Source of the DNA: CBDAQA01 sp965247815
GTDB lineage: Bacteria; Planctomycetota; Phycisphaerae; Tepidisphaerales; Tepidisphaeraceae
Direction of reading: 5' to 3'
DNA length: 64,000 bases
NCBI GenBank assembly: GCA_965247815.1
Contig: CBDFHW010000009.1
Coordinates: 124,001 to 188,000 of the forward strand
Made by a program: the position numbers and the translations under genes
The notes under the pieces: generated by a model
Database searches by the model: none
The model's input: only the letters and a program-made list of their open reading frames with translations
What the model was told of the DNA's origin: nothing
Shown here: positions 17,454-27,062 of the stretch, piece after piece
How the letters are laid out: each line of letters starts with the position of its first letter
How positions within the stretch are numbered: the stretch's first letter is position 1

Positions 17454-18440
17454 ATGAGATATCGAGCGCTGGGCCGGACTGGTTTTGACGTCTCCGAAGT
17501 GTCGTTCGGCGCCTGGGCGATCGGCGGGTCGTGGGGCGAGGTGGACGACGCGACGTCGATGGCAACTTTACATCGCGCGATCGACCGGGGCGTGACTTTC
17601 ATCGACACCGCCGACGTGTACGGCGACGGTCGCAGCGAAGCGCTGATCGCGAAGCTAAAGTCCGAGCGGCCCCGCGACACGATCTACGTCGCCACCAAGG
17701 CCGGTCGCCGGCTCGATCCGCACACCGCCGAGGGGTACAACGGCATCAACATCACCCGCTTCGTCGAACGAAGCCTGACCAATCTGCGCGTCGACACGAT
17801 TGACCTGCTGCAGTTGCACTGCCCGCCGAACGACGTCTACTACCAGCCCGAAGTGTTCGGTGATCTCGACGATTTGACCAAAGCCGGCAAGATCCGACAT
17901 TACGGTGTCAGTGTCGAAAAAGTCGAACAGGCGATCAAGGCGATCCAATACCCCAACGTGAAGACGGTGCAGATCGTTTTCAACCTGTTTCGATTTCGAC
18001 CCACCGAATATCTGTTCTCGCTGGCTATGGAAAAGCAGATCGGCATCCTCGCCCGCGTTCCCCTCGCCAGCGGATTGCTCGCGGGCAAGATCAACAAAGA
18101 CTCGCGGTTCGAGTCGACCGATCACCGGCTGTTCAATCGCCACGGCGAGGCGTTCGACCAGGGCGAAACCTTCAGCGGCGTTCCGTTCGACGTGGCACTC
18201 GCGGCGGTCGACGAACTAAAACCCCTCGTGCCCGCCAGCGCGACGATGGCGCAGTTCGCGTTGCGGTGGATCCTGATGTTCGACGCGGTTTCCTGCGTCA
18301 TTCCGGGCGCGAAGCGGCCCGACCAATTGGACGACAACGTCGCCGCGGCGGAACTGCCACAGATTTCGGACGCCACGATGGCCGGGGTAAAATCGGTCTA
18401 CGACCGTCTGATCAAACCGCTGGTCCATCAACGTTGGTAA
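17454..18440 (+). CDS. Aldo/keto reductase
   Basis: The ATG at 17454 gives 328 residues; upstream codons to 17376 do not fit the family. Motifs are RYRALGRTGFDVSEVSFG, GVTFIDTADVYGDGRSE (catalytic Asp and Tyr), the Lys in VATKAGRR, LLQLHCPP with the His, and the NADPH-binding end SCVIPGAKRPDQLDDN. It reduces carbonyl groups with NADPH. The interrupted MFS gene starts 47 bases downstream on the same strand and may be cotranscribed. The fragment at 1-159 belongs to the same family. Confidence 0.93.
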   Translation: MRYRALGRTGFDVSEVSFGAWAIGGSWGEVDDATSMATLHRAIDRGVTFIDTADVYGDGRSEALIAKLKSERPRDTIYVATKAGRRLDPHTAEGYNGINITRFVERSLTNLRVDTIDLLQLHCPPNDVYYQPEVFGDLDDLTKAGKIRHYGVSVEKVEQAIKAIQYPNVKTVQIVFNLFRFRPTEYLFSLAMEKQIGILARVPLASGLLAGKINKDSRFESTDHRLFNRHGEAFDQGETFSGVPFDVALAAVDELKPLVPASATMAQFALRWILMFDAVSCVIPGAKRPDQLDDNVAAAELPQISDATMAGVKSVYDRLIKPLVHQRW

Positions 18441-18487
18441 CAGTGCTTTACCCACCCGGCGAGATCAAAGACGACGTCGCACACAGC

Positions 18488-19831
18488 ATGACCCGTGCGC
18501 TGCGACATCCCAACTACCGCCTGTTCTTCGGCGGGCAATTGGTCTCGCTCGTCGGCACGTTCCTCACGCAGACGGCGACGCTCTAATTCGTCTACCGGCT
18601 CACCAAGTCGTACCAGCTGATGGGGACCGTCGCGTTGCTGGGACAACTGCCCGTCTTCCTCATCACCCCTTTCGCGGGGGTGCTGGCCGACCGCGTGCAC
18701 CGTAGAAACTTCATCGTCTGGACACAGGTCTTTTCCATGGCGCAATCGCTGGGGCTTGCCGCGCTCGCGTTCTTCTTCGGCCGGGGCGCACACCCCGACA
18801 TGCACGTGGTCGTGCCGGGGTTGATTGGTCTGGCAGTTCTGCAGGGCGTCATCAACTCGTTCGACCTTCCCGCCAGGCAGGCGTTCCTGGTCGAAATGGT
18901 GACCGACCGGGCAGATTTGCCCAACGCGATCGCGCTAAACTCGACCATGGTCCACGGCGCGCGGGTGGTCGGACCCGCTCTGGCGGGGTTAATTATCGGG
19001 CTGGTCGGTGAAAGTCTTTGTTTCCTGGTCGACGCGCTGAGCTACATCGCGGTGATCGCGGCGTTGCTGGCGATGACCGTCGTGCCGCTCCCGCCCCGCA
19101 AGCGGGCCGGCCTGCGCGACGAACTGGTCGAAGGGTTCGCCTACGTCTGGCGGTCGACGCCGATCCGCACGTTGCTGCTTTTCATGGCCATGCTCAGTCT
19201 GACCGCGATGCCGGCCGTCTCGCTGTTGATGCCGGTCTTCGGTGATTACTTCGGGGGCACACGCGGGCACGGCTCTGAAACATTTGGCACGCTCGGAACC
19301 GCGTCGGGCGTTGGAGCGCTGGTCGGCGCGTTCTACCTTGCCTCGCGTCGTACGGTGCTGGGGCTGGGCCGGCTAATTGCGACCGCGGTCGGTGTGTTCG
19401 GGCTCGCGACGCTGGCATTCGCCGAGTCGCGGCACCTTTGGCTTTCACTGATCATCATCCCGTTCGCGGGGTGGGGAATGATCACCAGTTTCGCGTCGGC
19501 CAACACGATCATCCAGACACTGGTCGAGGACGACAAGCGGGGCCGGGTGATGAGCTTTTTCGGGTTGGCGTTCCTCGGCATGGCACCGTTCGGCAGCAAG
19601 CTCGCCGGCGAGACCGCGAAACTGCTCACCCCGGCCAACGGCAACCTCCTGACCGGCGCGTCGCGAACGCTTTTGATTTCCGGTTCGATCACGATCGTCG
19701 GCACGCTGGTGTATCTCACAGCGCTGCCCGCGGTACGGCGGGCCGCCCGGCCGATCTATGTCAGCAAGGGAATCCTGCCCGAGGTCGCGACCGGGCTGCA
19801 CGTCGCCGACGAAATTTCGCGCGGCGAGTGA
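18488..19831 (+). pseudogene. MFS transporter (EntS/MFS_3-like) interrupted by an in-frame TAA
   Basis: Translation from ATG 18488 gives TRALRHPNYRLFFGGQLVSL, the usual N terminus of EntS-type exporters, then stops at TAA 18584-18586. The same frame continues at once with FVYRLTKSYQLMGTVALLG and runs intact to 19831. Relatives normally have Trp or a hydrophobic residue at the stop position. The remainder has about ten to eleven membrane helices and the LADRVHRRNF loop between helices 2 and 3. A restart at ATG 18620 would lose helix 1. Either it is a fresh nonsense mutation or a base error. Substrate unknown. Confidence 0.85.
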
Positions 19832-19857
19832 ACGTTCGGGCATGCCGAAGATGTTTT

Positions 19858-19987
19858 CACCGCCGAGGCGCAGAGACGCGGAGAGCAACCTCAGGCTTAC
19901 AGGCCCGTTTGTGACTCTTCAATTTTTTATGATCAGTTAAAACAGGGCATTCTTTCGTCTTCTCCGCGCCTCTGCGTCTCCGCGGTG
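19858..19987. repeat. Long imperfect inverted repeat (GCGGAGACGCAGAG family)
   Basis: Arms of 26 bases at 19858-19883 and 19962-19987 are inverted copies with 23 matches, separated by 78 bases. The repeat sits between the converging MFS gene and the Tat-exported protein gene. It has no open frame and no T tract. Confidence 0.8.
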
Positions 19988-20021
19988 AGTCATTCGCGGT
20001 GTAGCACGAACCGCACTTTCC

Positions 20022-22736
20022 TCACTGCGAAACCAAATAATAAGGCTGGCCGCAGAAGTCGCCCCCGAATCCGGGGTACAACCACGCAGACCCCGCCCCG
20101 CCGTGCAGCTCGAAATAATACTGAATCGCATACGGCGTATTGGTGTATTCCCCCGGGATAACGGCAGTGAATACGCTTCCATCCGGCGTGACGCCGCCGG
20201 CGTCGACCCACCGCTCGGCTTGGTTCACACGGCGGTACCACAGTCGCACACTCGACACCGAAGTCGGCCGAGGCAATGTGATGGCAATCGGCTTACCCGG
20301 GCGGAACGACGTCGGCGGCGTGTGCTCGACCGACGGACGACCGAAGCGAATCCGTCCGTTCACGATTGCGATGCACTGCTCGACCAACTCCGCAGGTCCC
20401 TCCGCGATCGCATTGCCGCGACGTCGGTAATTTTCCATCGCGGTGATGTCTTGGTCGATCGCCGGCAGACGATCATTCCAGTGCCCGCGCAGGTTGCGCG
20501 ACGGGCCGAACGTCAGATCCGAGACGTAGACCCCGGTCGCACGTTGTGCCAGCCCGGCCCAGACGTCGCGGGCTTTTCGGTAAGCAATCAACGCCTGTTG
20601 CCTCGCGCGCTCGACGCCGGAACGGTCGAAGATTCCGAACAACACCGCGGCACGAAATTTCCAGGCGAAAAAACGTCCGAGGTCGGCGGCGATTGCAGTA
20701 TCGATCGATAGCCGACGGGCTTCGGCACCGATCGCAGCCCCGGCGTTTGCCAGATCTTTGGTGGCGGCGCTGGCCCAGTCATCGAGCTGCATCGCCACTT
20801 GCAGCGGTGAGATCTTGGCGATTGCCCTTTCGTTGAGAAGAGACGCGCAATATTCGTTGATCGTTGAGAACAACTGCGGGTCGAGCGGGCTGACGTTGCC
20901 GAACACGCGTGGCCGGGGCGTGTCGCCGTACGGGCCGGGGTGCGCCGGGTCTACGATCGACATATTGGTATACATCTCGGGCCAATACGCGGCATTGGCG
21001 GCAGACGGGTCGTGGGCGGTCGTAATTAACGGCAGGATCCGTCCTGACCTGGCGAGCGCCGACAGCAACGTCGGTGCGGCATCACCAAGAGCCTTCCGAG
21101 ACGGCCGGGTGCAGACGTCCGGGTCGGTGTCGGGGTTGTAGCTCATGCGTCCCCACAACCGGTAGAGCAGAGTGAATTTTTCCCAGTCGCCGTGCTCGGG
21201 GTTAAGGGACGCGTCGGCATAGAGCGTTCGGCCGTTCGGCAGACCCGAGCCCTCGCGGCCCTTGAATCCGAGCGGGTCGAACATCTGCACGCCGTCCCCG
21301 CCGTTGAACTTGAAACACTTGCCGTACTCGGCCGCGAACTTCGGATCGCCCCACGCCAGAAGCCGCTGCGTGCCGGGCCAGATGCGGTGGATGATCCGGT
21401 ACTTCCGGTCCTTTCTGAACAGGTCGCCGTACCCGTACCGAAGGAAACTGCGGGACCCGTTGCTCAACGCGAACAATCCCGTGCCCGGCCGCGTGGTCGG
21501 CATTTCCAGATCGCGGATCCTCGCCTGGTGGTACGGCAGACCGATGTGCTCGGCCCAGAATTTAGGCGAGATACTCAGCGGTTGCTTCGTCGCGACGGCG
21601 ATGTCGATCAGCTTGTCGTCGAGTCCCTTGGCGTGAAGATTAATCTCGATCGGCCGACCGGTGCGGACGACGCCGTCGAAGACCGTTTTCCAGAAATCGT
21701 AGCTGCCTTCGGTGACGCCACTCTCGCCGTGGACGCGGAAGGTCACGCCGGCGATCGACGGGCACGCAGTAAGGATCTGGTGCAGGGCGTCCCGGCAGTA
21801 CTCCGCGTGCCTCGCACGGTCTAGCCCCTCAATTACATAGTTCACGTTCGGGCTGTCGGTCCATTCGTACGCGTGCGTCCAGAGCCCCAGGTGGAACGGC
21901 AGGCCGCGTCTGGCGGACTCGTCGCTGATGAATTTCAGCATCTTCAGATTCTGGTCGCGCTCGGCGTCCGGAAGTCCGACTGCTTTCACGTCGTACCCGG
22001 GCACCGAAACCAGAAACGGATACGCGAACAAAAAGTACGAATCGCGGACGTGGCCGAACGTGTCGTACCCCAGCCCGAGCGCGAGGTCGAAGCGGTTGAA
22101 CCGCTGGCCGACCAGCATCGTGAGATAGCCGTGCCAGAATGATTCGTCGTTGAACCAGGATTTATCTTCGACGTCGGTGTCGAATAACCGCATGACGCCG
22201 CGCACACGATTAGCGGGCTGCTCCGTGAAATTGTTCAACGATCGCAGCGATTCGAAAGGGTTCGAGGCGTGCCGAACCCGATCGGCCAGTTCGGTTAAGG
22301 CGTAGACCAACCCGGTTGCATCCCGCCCGCTGGCGTACACGACAACCTGCTTTTCGTTCGAGGTCGTATTGAACGACAGTGATTCGGGCACGTCCGGCAG
22401 TGCGAGCTTACCTGTCGCAATCGAAGGGCCGCCCGCGACAATGCAAAGCGTGGCGGCTGTTTGATTTACTCGAACGAAAATTTTTGACGCGATCTTCTGC
22501 TCGGCAAGGGCAGCCACGAGTTCTCCGACCGCCCACCGCGCGGGGATCGACGTCGCGACCGGATCGTTCGGATCGACAACGATCGCGACCTCTTGCGAGG
22601 GTCCCGAGACGACGTCGGCGTCTGCGTGCGGCTGCGCACAGCCCGACCACGGTATGGTCAGCACCAGCCCGCCGACGCCCCCCGCCCGCACCAGAAAATC
22701 CCGACGGTTGAGTTTTACTTTATTCAAGTCTGTCAT
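20022..22736 (-). CDS. Large Tat-exported protein, possibly a glycoside hydrolase
   Basis: From ATG 22736 the protein has 904 residues. The N terminus has a twin-arginine signal (NRRDFLVRAGG followed by a hydrophobic run and SGC), so it is folded before export. Residues about 50-150 resemble the beta domain found before TIM barrels in GH20, GH67 and similar enzymes. The next region looks like a TIM barrel (NRVRGVMRLFDTDVED, FNRFDLALGLGYDTFGHV, GVTFRVHGESGV with a candidate catalytic Glu, SISPKFWAEHIGLPYHQ). The C-terminal 110 residues look like a beta-sandwich (SSVRLWYRRVNQAERW). A glycosidase acting on plant or microbial polysaccharide is an inference. I cannot assign a GH family. Confidence 0.78.
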   Translation of the reverse strand: MTDLNKVKLNRRDFLVRAGGVGGLVLTIPWSGCAQPHADADVVSGPSQEVAIVVDPNDPVATSIPARWAVGELVAALAEQKIASKIFVRVNQTAATLCIVAGGPSIATGKLALPDVPESLSFNTTSNEKQVVVYASGRDATGLVYALTELADRVRHASNPFESLRSLNNFTEQPANRVRGVMRLFDTDVEDKSWFNDESFWHGYLTMLVGQRFNRFDLALGLGYDTFGHVRDSYFLFAYPFLVSVPGYDVKAVGLPDAERDQNLKMLKFISDESARRGLPFHLGLWTHAYEWTDSPNVNYVIEGLDRARHAEYCRDALHQILTACPSIAGVTFRVHGESGVTEGSYDFWKTVFDGVVRTGRPIEINLHAKGLDDKLIDIAVATKQPLSISPKFWAEHIGLPYHQARIRDLEMPTTRPGTGLFALSNGSRSFLRYGYGDLFRKDRKYRIIHRIWPGTQRLLAWGDPKFAAEYGKCFKFNGGDGVQMFDPLGFKGREGSGLPNGRTLYADASLNPEHGDWEKFTLLYRLWGRMSYNPDTDPDVCTRPSRKALGDAAPTLLSALARSGRILPLITTAHDPSAANAAYWPEMYTNMSIVDPAHPGPYGDTPRPRVFGNVSPLDPQLFSTINEYCASLLNERAIAKISPLQVAMQLDDWASAATKDLANAGAAIGAEARRLSIDTAIAADLGRFFAWKFRAAVLFGIFDRSGVERARQQALIAYRKARDVWAGLAQRATGVYVSDLTFGPSRNLRGHWNDRLPAIDQDITAMENYRRRGNAIAEGPAELVEQCIAIVNGRIRFGRPSVEHTPPTSFRPGKPIAITLPRPTSVSSVRLWYRRVNQAERWVDAGGVTPDGSVFTAVIPGEYTNTPYAIQYYFELHGGAGSAWLYPGFGGDFCGQPYYLVSQ

Positions 22737-22891
22737 CGTCTGCTCCGCCGAGAAGTGTTTCCGAGCCGCCCCGAGGGAGTATATCGAGCGGGGCAAAAGA
22801 ACTGCAAAGACTCGAAAGGCTTGCTGGTGATTGCCAAACGACGGCACCCGCGCCGAAGACAAACGATGCCAGTCCGCCTATAACTTCGACC

Positions 22892-24388
22892 GTGTCTTCG
22901 TCGCCCGGACTGGAACAACTTCTTCGCCGATTGCCGGAGGTCGGCACGCTGATTAAAGACCGCGGATACCGCCAGGTCTGGCGGTTCGAGCACGACGGCG
23001 AAGCCTATTTTTTGAAGTTCTATCCGCGGGGTGGATACCGCGACCAGTTCCGACGGGTGTTCCGGGGCAGCCCGGCGATGCGGGAATTCCTTCGACTGCA
23101 ATGGTTGCAGCGGGCGCAGGTTCCCGCCCCCCGCGCGACGGCCGTGATGATGGGATTTTCGCTCAAGGGTGAGCGTGGTGACGTGGTCATCCTCGAAGCG
23201 ATCGAGCCTTCGGTTCAGCTGGACCAATATCTTCTGGAAGCCGGCTTGCGGGGCGAAGACGCTCCGGATCACCTGTCGCTTGCGAAGCAGATCCGCGACA
23301 TCGTGGCCCAGCTGATTCGTTCGAAGCTCGGGCACCAGGACCTGCACCTGGGAAATTTTCTGCTGCAGAACGGGAAGCTGTTTCTGCTCGACGCGTACGC
23401 CGTCCGCGCGGGCGGGATGCGCGAGCGCGACCTGCTGATGCTGGGTCACGGCGCAAGGCGGTTCGCGACGCGGACCGATCTGCAGCGGGGGTGGAACCAG
23501 CTGTCGACCGGCGGGCGAATGCCGGAGATGAACTCGATCAGCCAGTGGTTGTGGCGGCGGTTCCTGGACAGTGCCGCGGGTCGAAAGAGCCGGTACTTCG
23601 GTGAACTGGAATCGGACGGCTGGCGCGGATTGTACTGCAGACGCAGTCGATACCCGCACCGGTGGTCGCGGGCGAGCCGATTGGAATTTTTCGAAGAAGA
23701 TTGGCTGCGTGAGTGGCCTCGGTTGAAGCAGGACATGCTCGACGACCGGCTGGAAGTATTGAAACGGAGTCGCAGCGGCGACGTGCTGGCGGCGAAGGTC
23801 ACGCTCGGCGGTGAGACGCTGGACGTGATCGTGAAGCGACCCCGCCGGCGGTACTGGTACCGGTACCTGAACGAGATCGGCCGGGGCTCGCGGCCTTGGC
23901 GGGCATGGCTGAAGGCCTGGCAGATGATCGTCCGCGAGCTGCCGGTCGCGTGGCCGTTGTTGATCATGGAACAGCGGCAGCTGGGGTACGTGACCGACGC
24001 AGTGCTGGTGTCCGAGCGGGTCCCGGGGAGCACGCTGGCGCACGCGGATCTGGACGCGATCGCCGGCCCCGGGCGTGACACGCTGCTCAGGCGGACGGGC
24101 CGAATCCTGCGTGCGATCGAGCGGTTCGGGTATTCCCATTTCGACGCCAAGGCCAGCAACTGGATCGTGCTCGAAGACGATAAGGTCGGACCGACGCCGG
24201 TGATGGTCGACGTCGACGGGATTCGTCGGCGGAACTGGGTCGCGCTGGGGATTCGCCGGCTGCTGCGGAGCATGCACGAGAACCCGCATTACGCGCAGGC
24301 GGATTCGCTGTCGCTGTGCCGGGGGTATGCGCCGTACGCGCCGCTCGGGGAGATCGCCGCCGAACCCGCGCCTGTGACCGAAAGTTGA
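22892..24388 (+). CDS. Tandem lipopolysaccharide-kinase-like (WaaP/InaA) protein
   Basis: This 498-residue protein, starting at GTG 22892, carries two kinase-like halves. The first has GEAYFLKFYP (N-lobe Lys), GHQDLHLGNFLL near residue 150 as catalytic loop and LFLLDAYAV as the metal-binding Asp. The second has TLDVIVKRPRRR, SHFDAKASNWIV near residue 416 and VMVDVDGIRR. Each resembles a WaaP/InaA-type kinase, which phosphorylates heptose in the lipopolysaccharide core. Normal members have one domain. The GT9 glycosyltransferase gene starts 7 bases after its stop codon, supporting a role in envelope glycolipid assembly. Both catalytic loops keep the Asp, so both halves could be active. Confidence 0.85.
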   Translation: MSSSPGLEQLLRRLPEVGTLIKDRGYRQVWRFEHDGEAYFLKFYPRGGYRDQFRRVFRGSPAMREFLRLQWLQRAQVPAPRATAVMMGFSLKGERGDVVILEAIEPSVQLDQYLLEAGLRGEDAPDHLSLAKQIRDIVAQLIRSKLGHQDLHLGNFLLQNGKLFLLDAYAVRAGGMRERDLLMLGHGARRFATRTDLQRGWNQLSTGGRMPEMNSISQWLWRRFLDSAAGRKSRYFGELESDGWRGLYCRRSRYPHRWSRASRLEFFEEDWLREWPRLKQDMLDDRLEVLKRSRSGDVLAAKVTLGGETLDVIVKRPRRRYWYRYLNEIGRGSRPWRAWLKAWQMIVRELPVAWPLLIMEQRQLGYVTDAVLVSERVPGSTLAHADLDAIAGPGRDTLLRRTGRILRAIERFGYSHFDAKASNWIVLEDDKVGPTPVMVDVDGIRRRNWVALGIRRLLRSMHENPHYAQADSLSLCRGYAPYAPLGEIAAEPAPVTES

Positions 24389-24395
24389 ACGACCG

Positions 24396-25503
24396 ATGAC
24401 CTTGACCAAGCGAACGCCCCGCCCCGATTTTCAGACCCCGCCGGGGCGGATTCTGATCATCAAACCGAGCGCGATCGGTGACGTGGTGCACGCGCTGCCG
24501 ATCTTGAACCTGCTGCGAAAGCGGTGGCCGGACTCGCACGTGAGCTGGCTAATCACGCCCGGGTGTGCGGGGTTGCTGGACGGTCACCCGCAGGTGGACG
24601 AAGTGATTCCGTTCGACCGAAAACTGTTCGGGCGGACATGGAAAAGCGCTGCCGCCGGCCGGGAGCTGGCGACGTTCGGATTCGCGCTGCGACAGCGGAA
24701 GTTCGACCTGGTGATCGACCTGCAGGGTTTGTTCCGCAGCGGACTGTTGTCGCTGCAGACCGGGGCCGCAGTGCGTGTCGGGTCGACGGCCGACCGCGAG
24801 TTCGGCTGGATGTGTGCAACGAACCTGGCGCCGATCACCACCTGGAAACAGCACGCGCTGGATCGATACCTGACGGTCACCGAGTTTCTGGGGCTCGGGC
24901 GGTCGCCGGTCGAGTTCGTGTTCGCCCACGACGACGGAGATCGGAATTACATCACAGAGCAGTTACAAAACGACGAGCCGTACGCGGTGTTGCTGCCGGG
25001 CACGAACTGGGTCACCAAGCGTTGGCCGGTGGAGAAGTTCGCGGCGTTGGTCAAACCGATTCGAGAACGGTTCGGGTTCGTCTCGGTGCTCGCCGGCGCG
25101 CCGGACGCGGCGGCGATGGCCGCCGCAGATCCCCGGTGTGATCAACCTTGCGGGTCGAACAAACCTGCGCCAATTAACAGCGCTATTGGAGCGGGCGAGC
25201 CTGGTGATTGCCGGCGATACCGGACCGATGCATATTGCTTCGGCGCTGAACCGGCCGCTGGTGACGATGTTCGGACCGACGAGCCCGTTGCAGACCGGGC
25301 CGTACGGCCGAATGGAGACCGTGATTCGTGTCGACATCCCGTGCAGCCCGTGTTTCAGCCGGAGCTGTTCGCACCGGTCCTGCCTTACGCAGCTTGGCAT
25401 CGAACCCGTGTTGACGCTGGCCGCGGAACAGTTGTCGCAATTCAGCGGCGATATCACACGTCGTAAAAACCGGGTCGCCATTCCCATCTTGGATCACGAA
25501 TGA
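24396..25503 (+). pseudogene. Glycosyltransferase family 9 (heptosyltransferase-like), frameshifted
   Basis: The first 240 or so codons read as an ADP-heptose:LPS heptosyltransferase: RILIIKPSAIGDVVHALPIL, DLVIDLQGLFRSG, and YAVLLPGTNWVTKRWPVEKF. After about 25110-25127 the similarity moves to the next frame, which reads IPGVINLAGRTNLRQLTALL, VIAGDTGPMHIASAL and MFGPTSPLQTGPYG to a stop at 25503. Together the parts make a normal 350-370 residue GT9. No other damage is visible. The gene joins sugars to the LPS core at the inner membrane and is coupled to the double kinase gene. It belongs to a cluster of indels reaching to 27.7 kb, so a sequence error is possible. Confidence 0.85.
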
Positions 25504-26983
25504 TCGACAGCGCCTCTTCGGCGGTGACCCCGGCGATGGCTTCGGCGCGGCGTCGCTCGCGCCATTGATGAAGCTGCGTCAGCTCCCAGGACCCGGGGGT
25601 GTACTGGTTCTCGCTGGGCACGTTCTGGCCCATGAACATGATGATGTAGCTTTCGAGACCGAACTGGTCGTGGGGGTCGACGAGCGTGGGGGCGAAACTC
25701 ATGTCCGGGCCGTTCTGGCGGTAATAGTCGAACATTTCCTCGCCGCCGTACAGGTCGCAATCGGCCCAGATCGCCCGCCAGAATGGGGTGTCGATCAACG
25801 TATTAAATTTATAATGCGCGGCGAGGAACCGGGGAATCGCGTCCCAGTACGCGGCGTTGCGTTTGTTCGCGGCGGCTTGAACCGTCGGCGTGATGCGACG
25901 GGTGTTGGTCAGCACTTTGATGACCGCGGCGGTCTGGTCACAGATGGCCGCGATCGCGGTCGCTTCCATGGGCTCGACGAATCCGCTGGCGTTACCGATC
26001 GCGACGACATTTTTCACCCAGAACCGGTCGAACCGCCCGGACCGGAACTTCACAAACCGCGTGCTGTTCACCTTCGGGTTGATGCGCCGGAATTCGTCAT
26101 CGGCCTGCTGGTCGGTGACGAACGAACTGCTGAAAACATAACCGCGATTAATGTGATGTTCGTGATCGATCCGCCAGGACCAGCCGGCCTGCATCGTCTG
26201 GGCGGTGGTGTACGGCTGGATCGGCTCGTCGGGACCGCGTTGCCAGCCCCCGACGACGGCGCGGTCGCAGAAGAGCGTTTTCTTGTAGCTGACGAACGGC
26301 TCGGCTAACGCTTTTCCGAGCAGCTCGCTGGGAAACCCCGAGCAGTCGAAGAACATAAGCCCGGATTCAGTGCCGCCTGATTTAAGATGCAGTTTTTCGA
26401 TCCCCCGTTCACCGACTTCCACCTTGGTGACCGTGTCATCGATGATCACAGTGCCTAGCCGAACCGCTTGCTGTTCGAGGTAGGAAACAAGGGAATGGTT
26501 CTCCAGATGGTATGCGTGATCGTGCGTCACCAGAGGCGAACCGGAACCCGGGGTCGCGGGCGAAGGCCTTGTTGCGAGTCATCAGCGAGGCAGATCGGTT
26601 CGTCAGGTCCAGATCGGGGCCCAGATAGTATGCCGACGGCCGGGAGAGCGGCGGCATCTCGGTCATCTGCCGGCCGAATGCGTAATTGAAGGATTTGCGC
26701 GGCCCCCACAGGTACTTGATCCCGAGCTTCCAGATCGGGTTAACGCTTCGGTAGAACTCGCCGACGTCCAGGCCGAGCCCGAGTTTGGAATGCAGGTGTT
26801 TGAACGACCGCGACGGTCCGTGCCTTCCCCGACACCGATGATGCCGATGTCTTTCGATCGAATCAGCCGGACATCAATGCCCGGCATATTGTGCCGCAGC
26901 GCGATCGCGGTCAGAAACCCTGCGGTGCCGCCGCCGAGAATAATAAAAGTCGACGCTTCGGATTGGGGCGCGTTGTGGTTCAG
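25454..26983 (-). pseudogene. Tryptophan halogenase-like flavoprotein, two frameshifts
   Basis: Joined over three frames the product is about 510 residues, the normal size of flavin-dependent tryptophan halogenases. The N-terminal part (26983 to about 26815) has FIILGGGTAGFLTAIAL and IGIIGVGEGT. After a one-base shift, FKHLHSKLGLGLDVGEFYR and NPIWKLGIKYLWGPRKSF follow to about 26540. The original frame then resumes with THDHAYHLENHSLVSYLE, FFDCSGFPSELLG and VAIGNASGFVEPMEATAI. The family halogenates indoles using FADH2. No ATG fits the start; the frame opens near CTG 26983 after GAGGA. The last 50 bases overlap the convergent GT9 gene. Confidence 0.83.
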
Positions 26984-27062
26984 AAAAATTCCTCGCTAAC
27001 AGGATCTGCCGCCCTCGATCATACCCATTTGAGATTTAAGAAAAATAGTTCCTTGCGGTCGC

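Noticed and set aside
18584..18586. Recoding of TAA in the MFS gene
   Set aside because: UAA is not used for selenocysteine or pyrrolysine, and no read-through signal is visible, so mutation or error is simpler.
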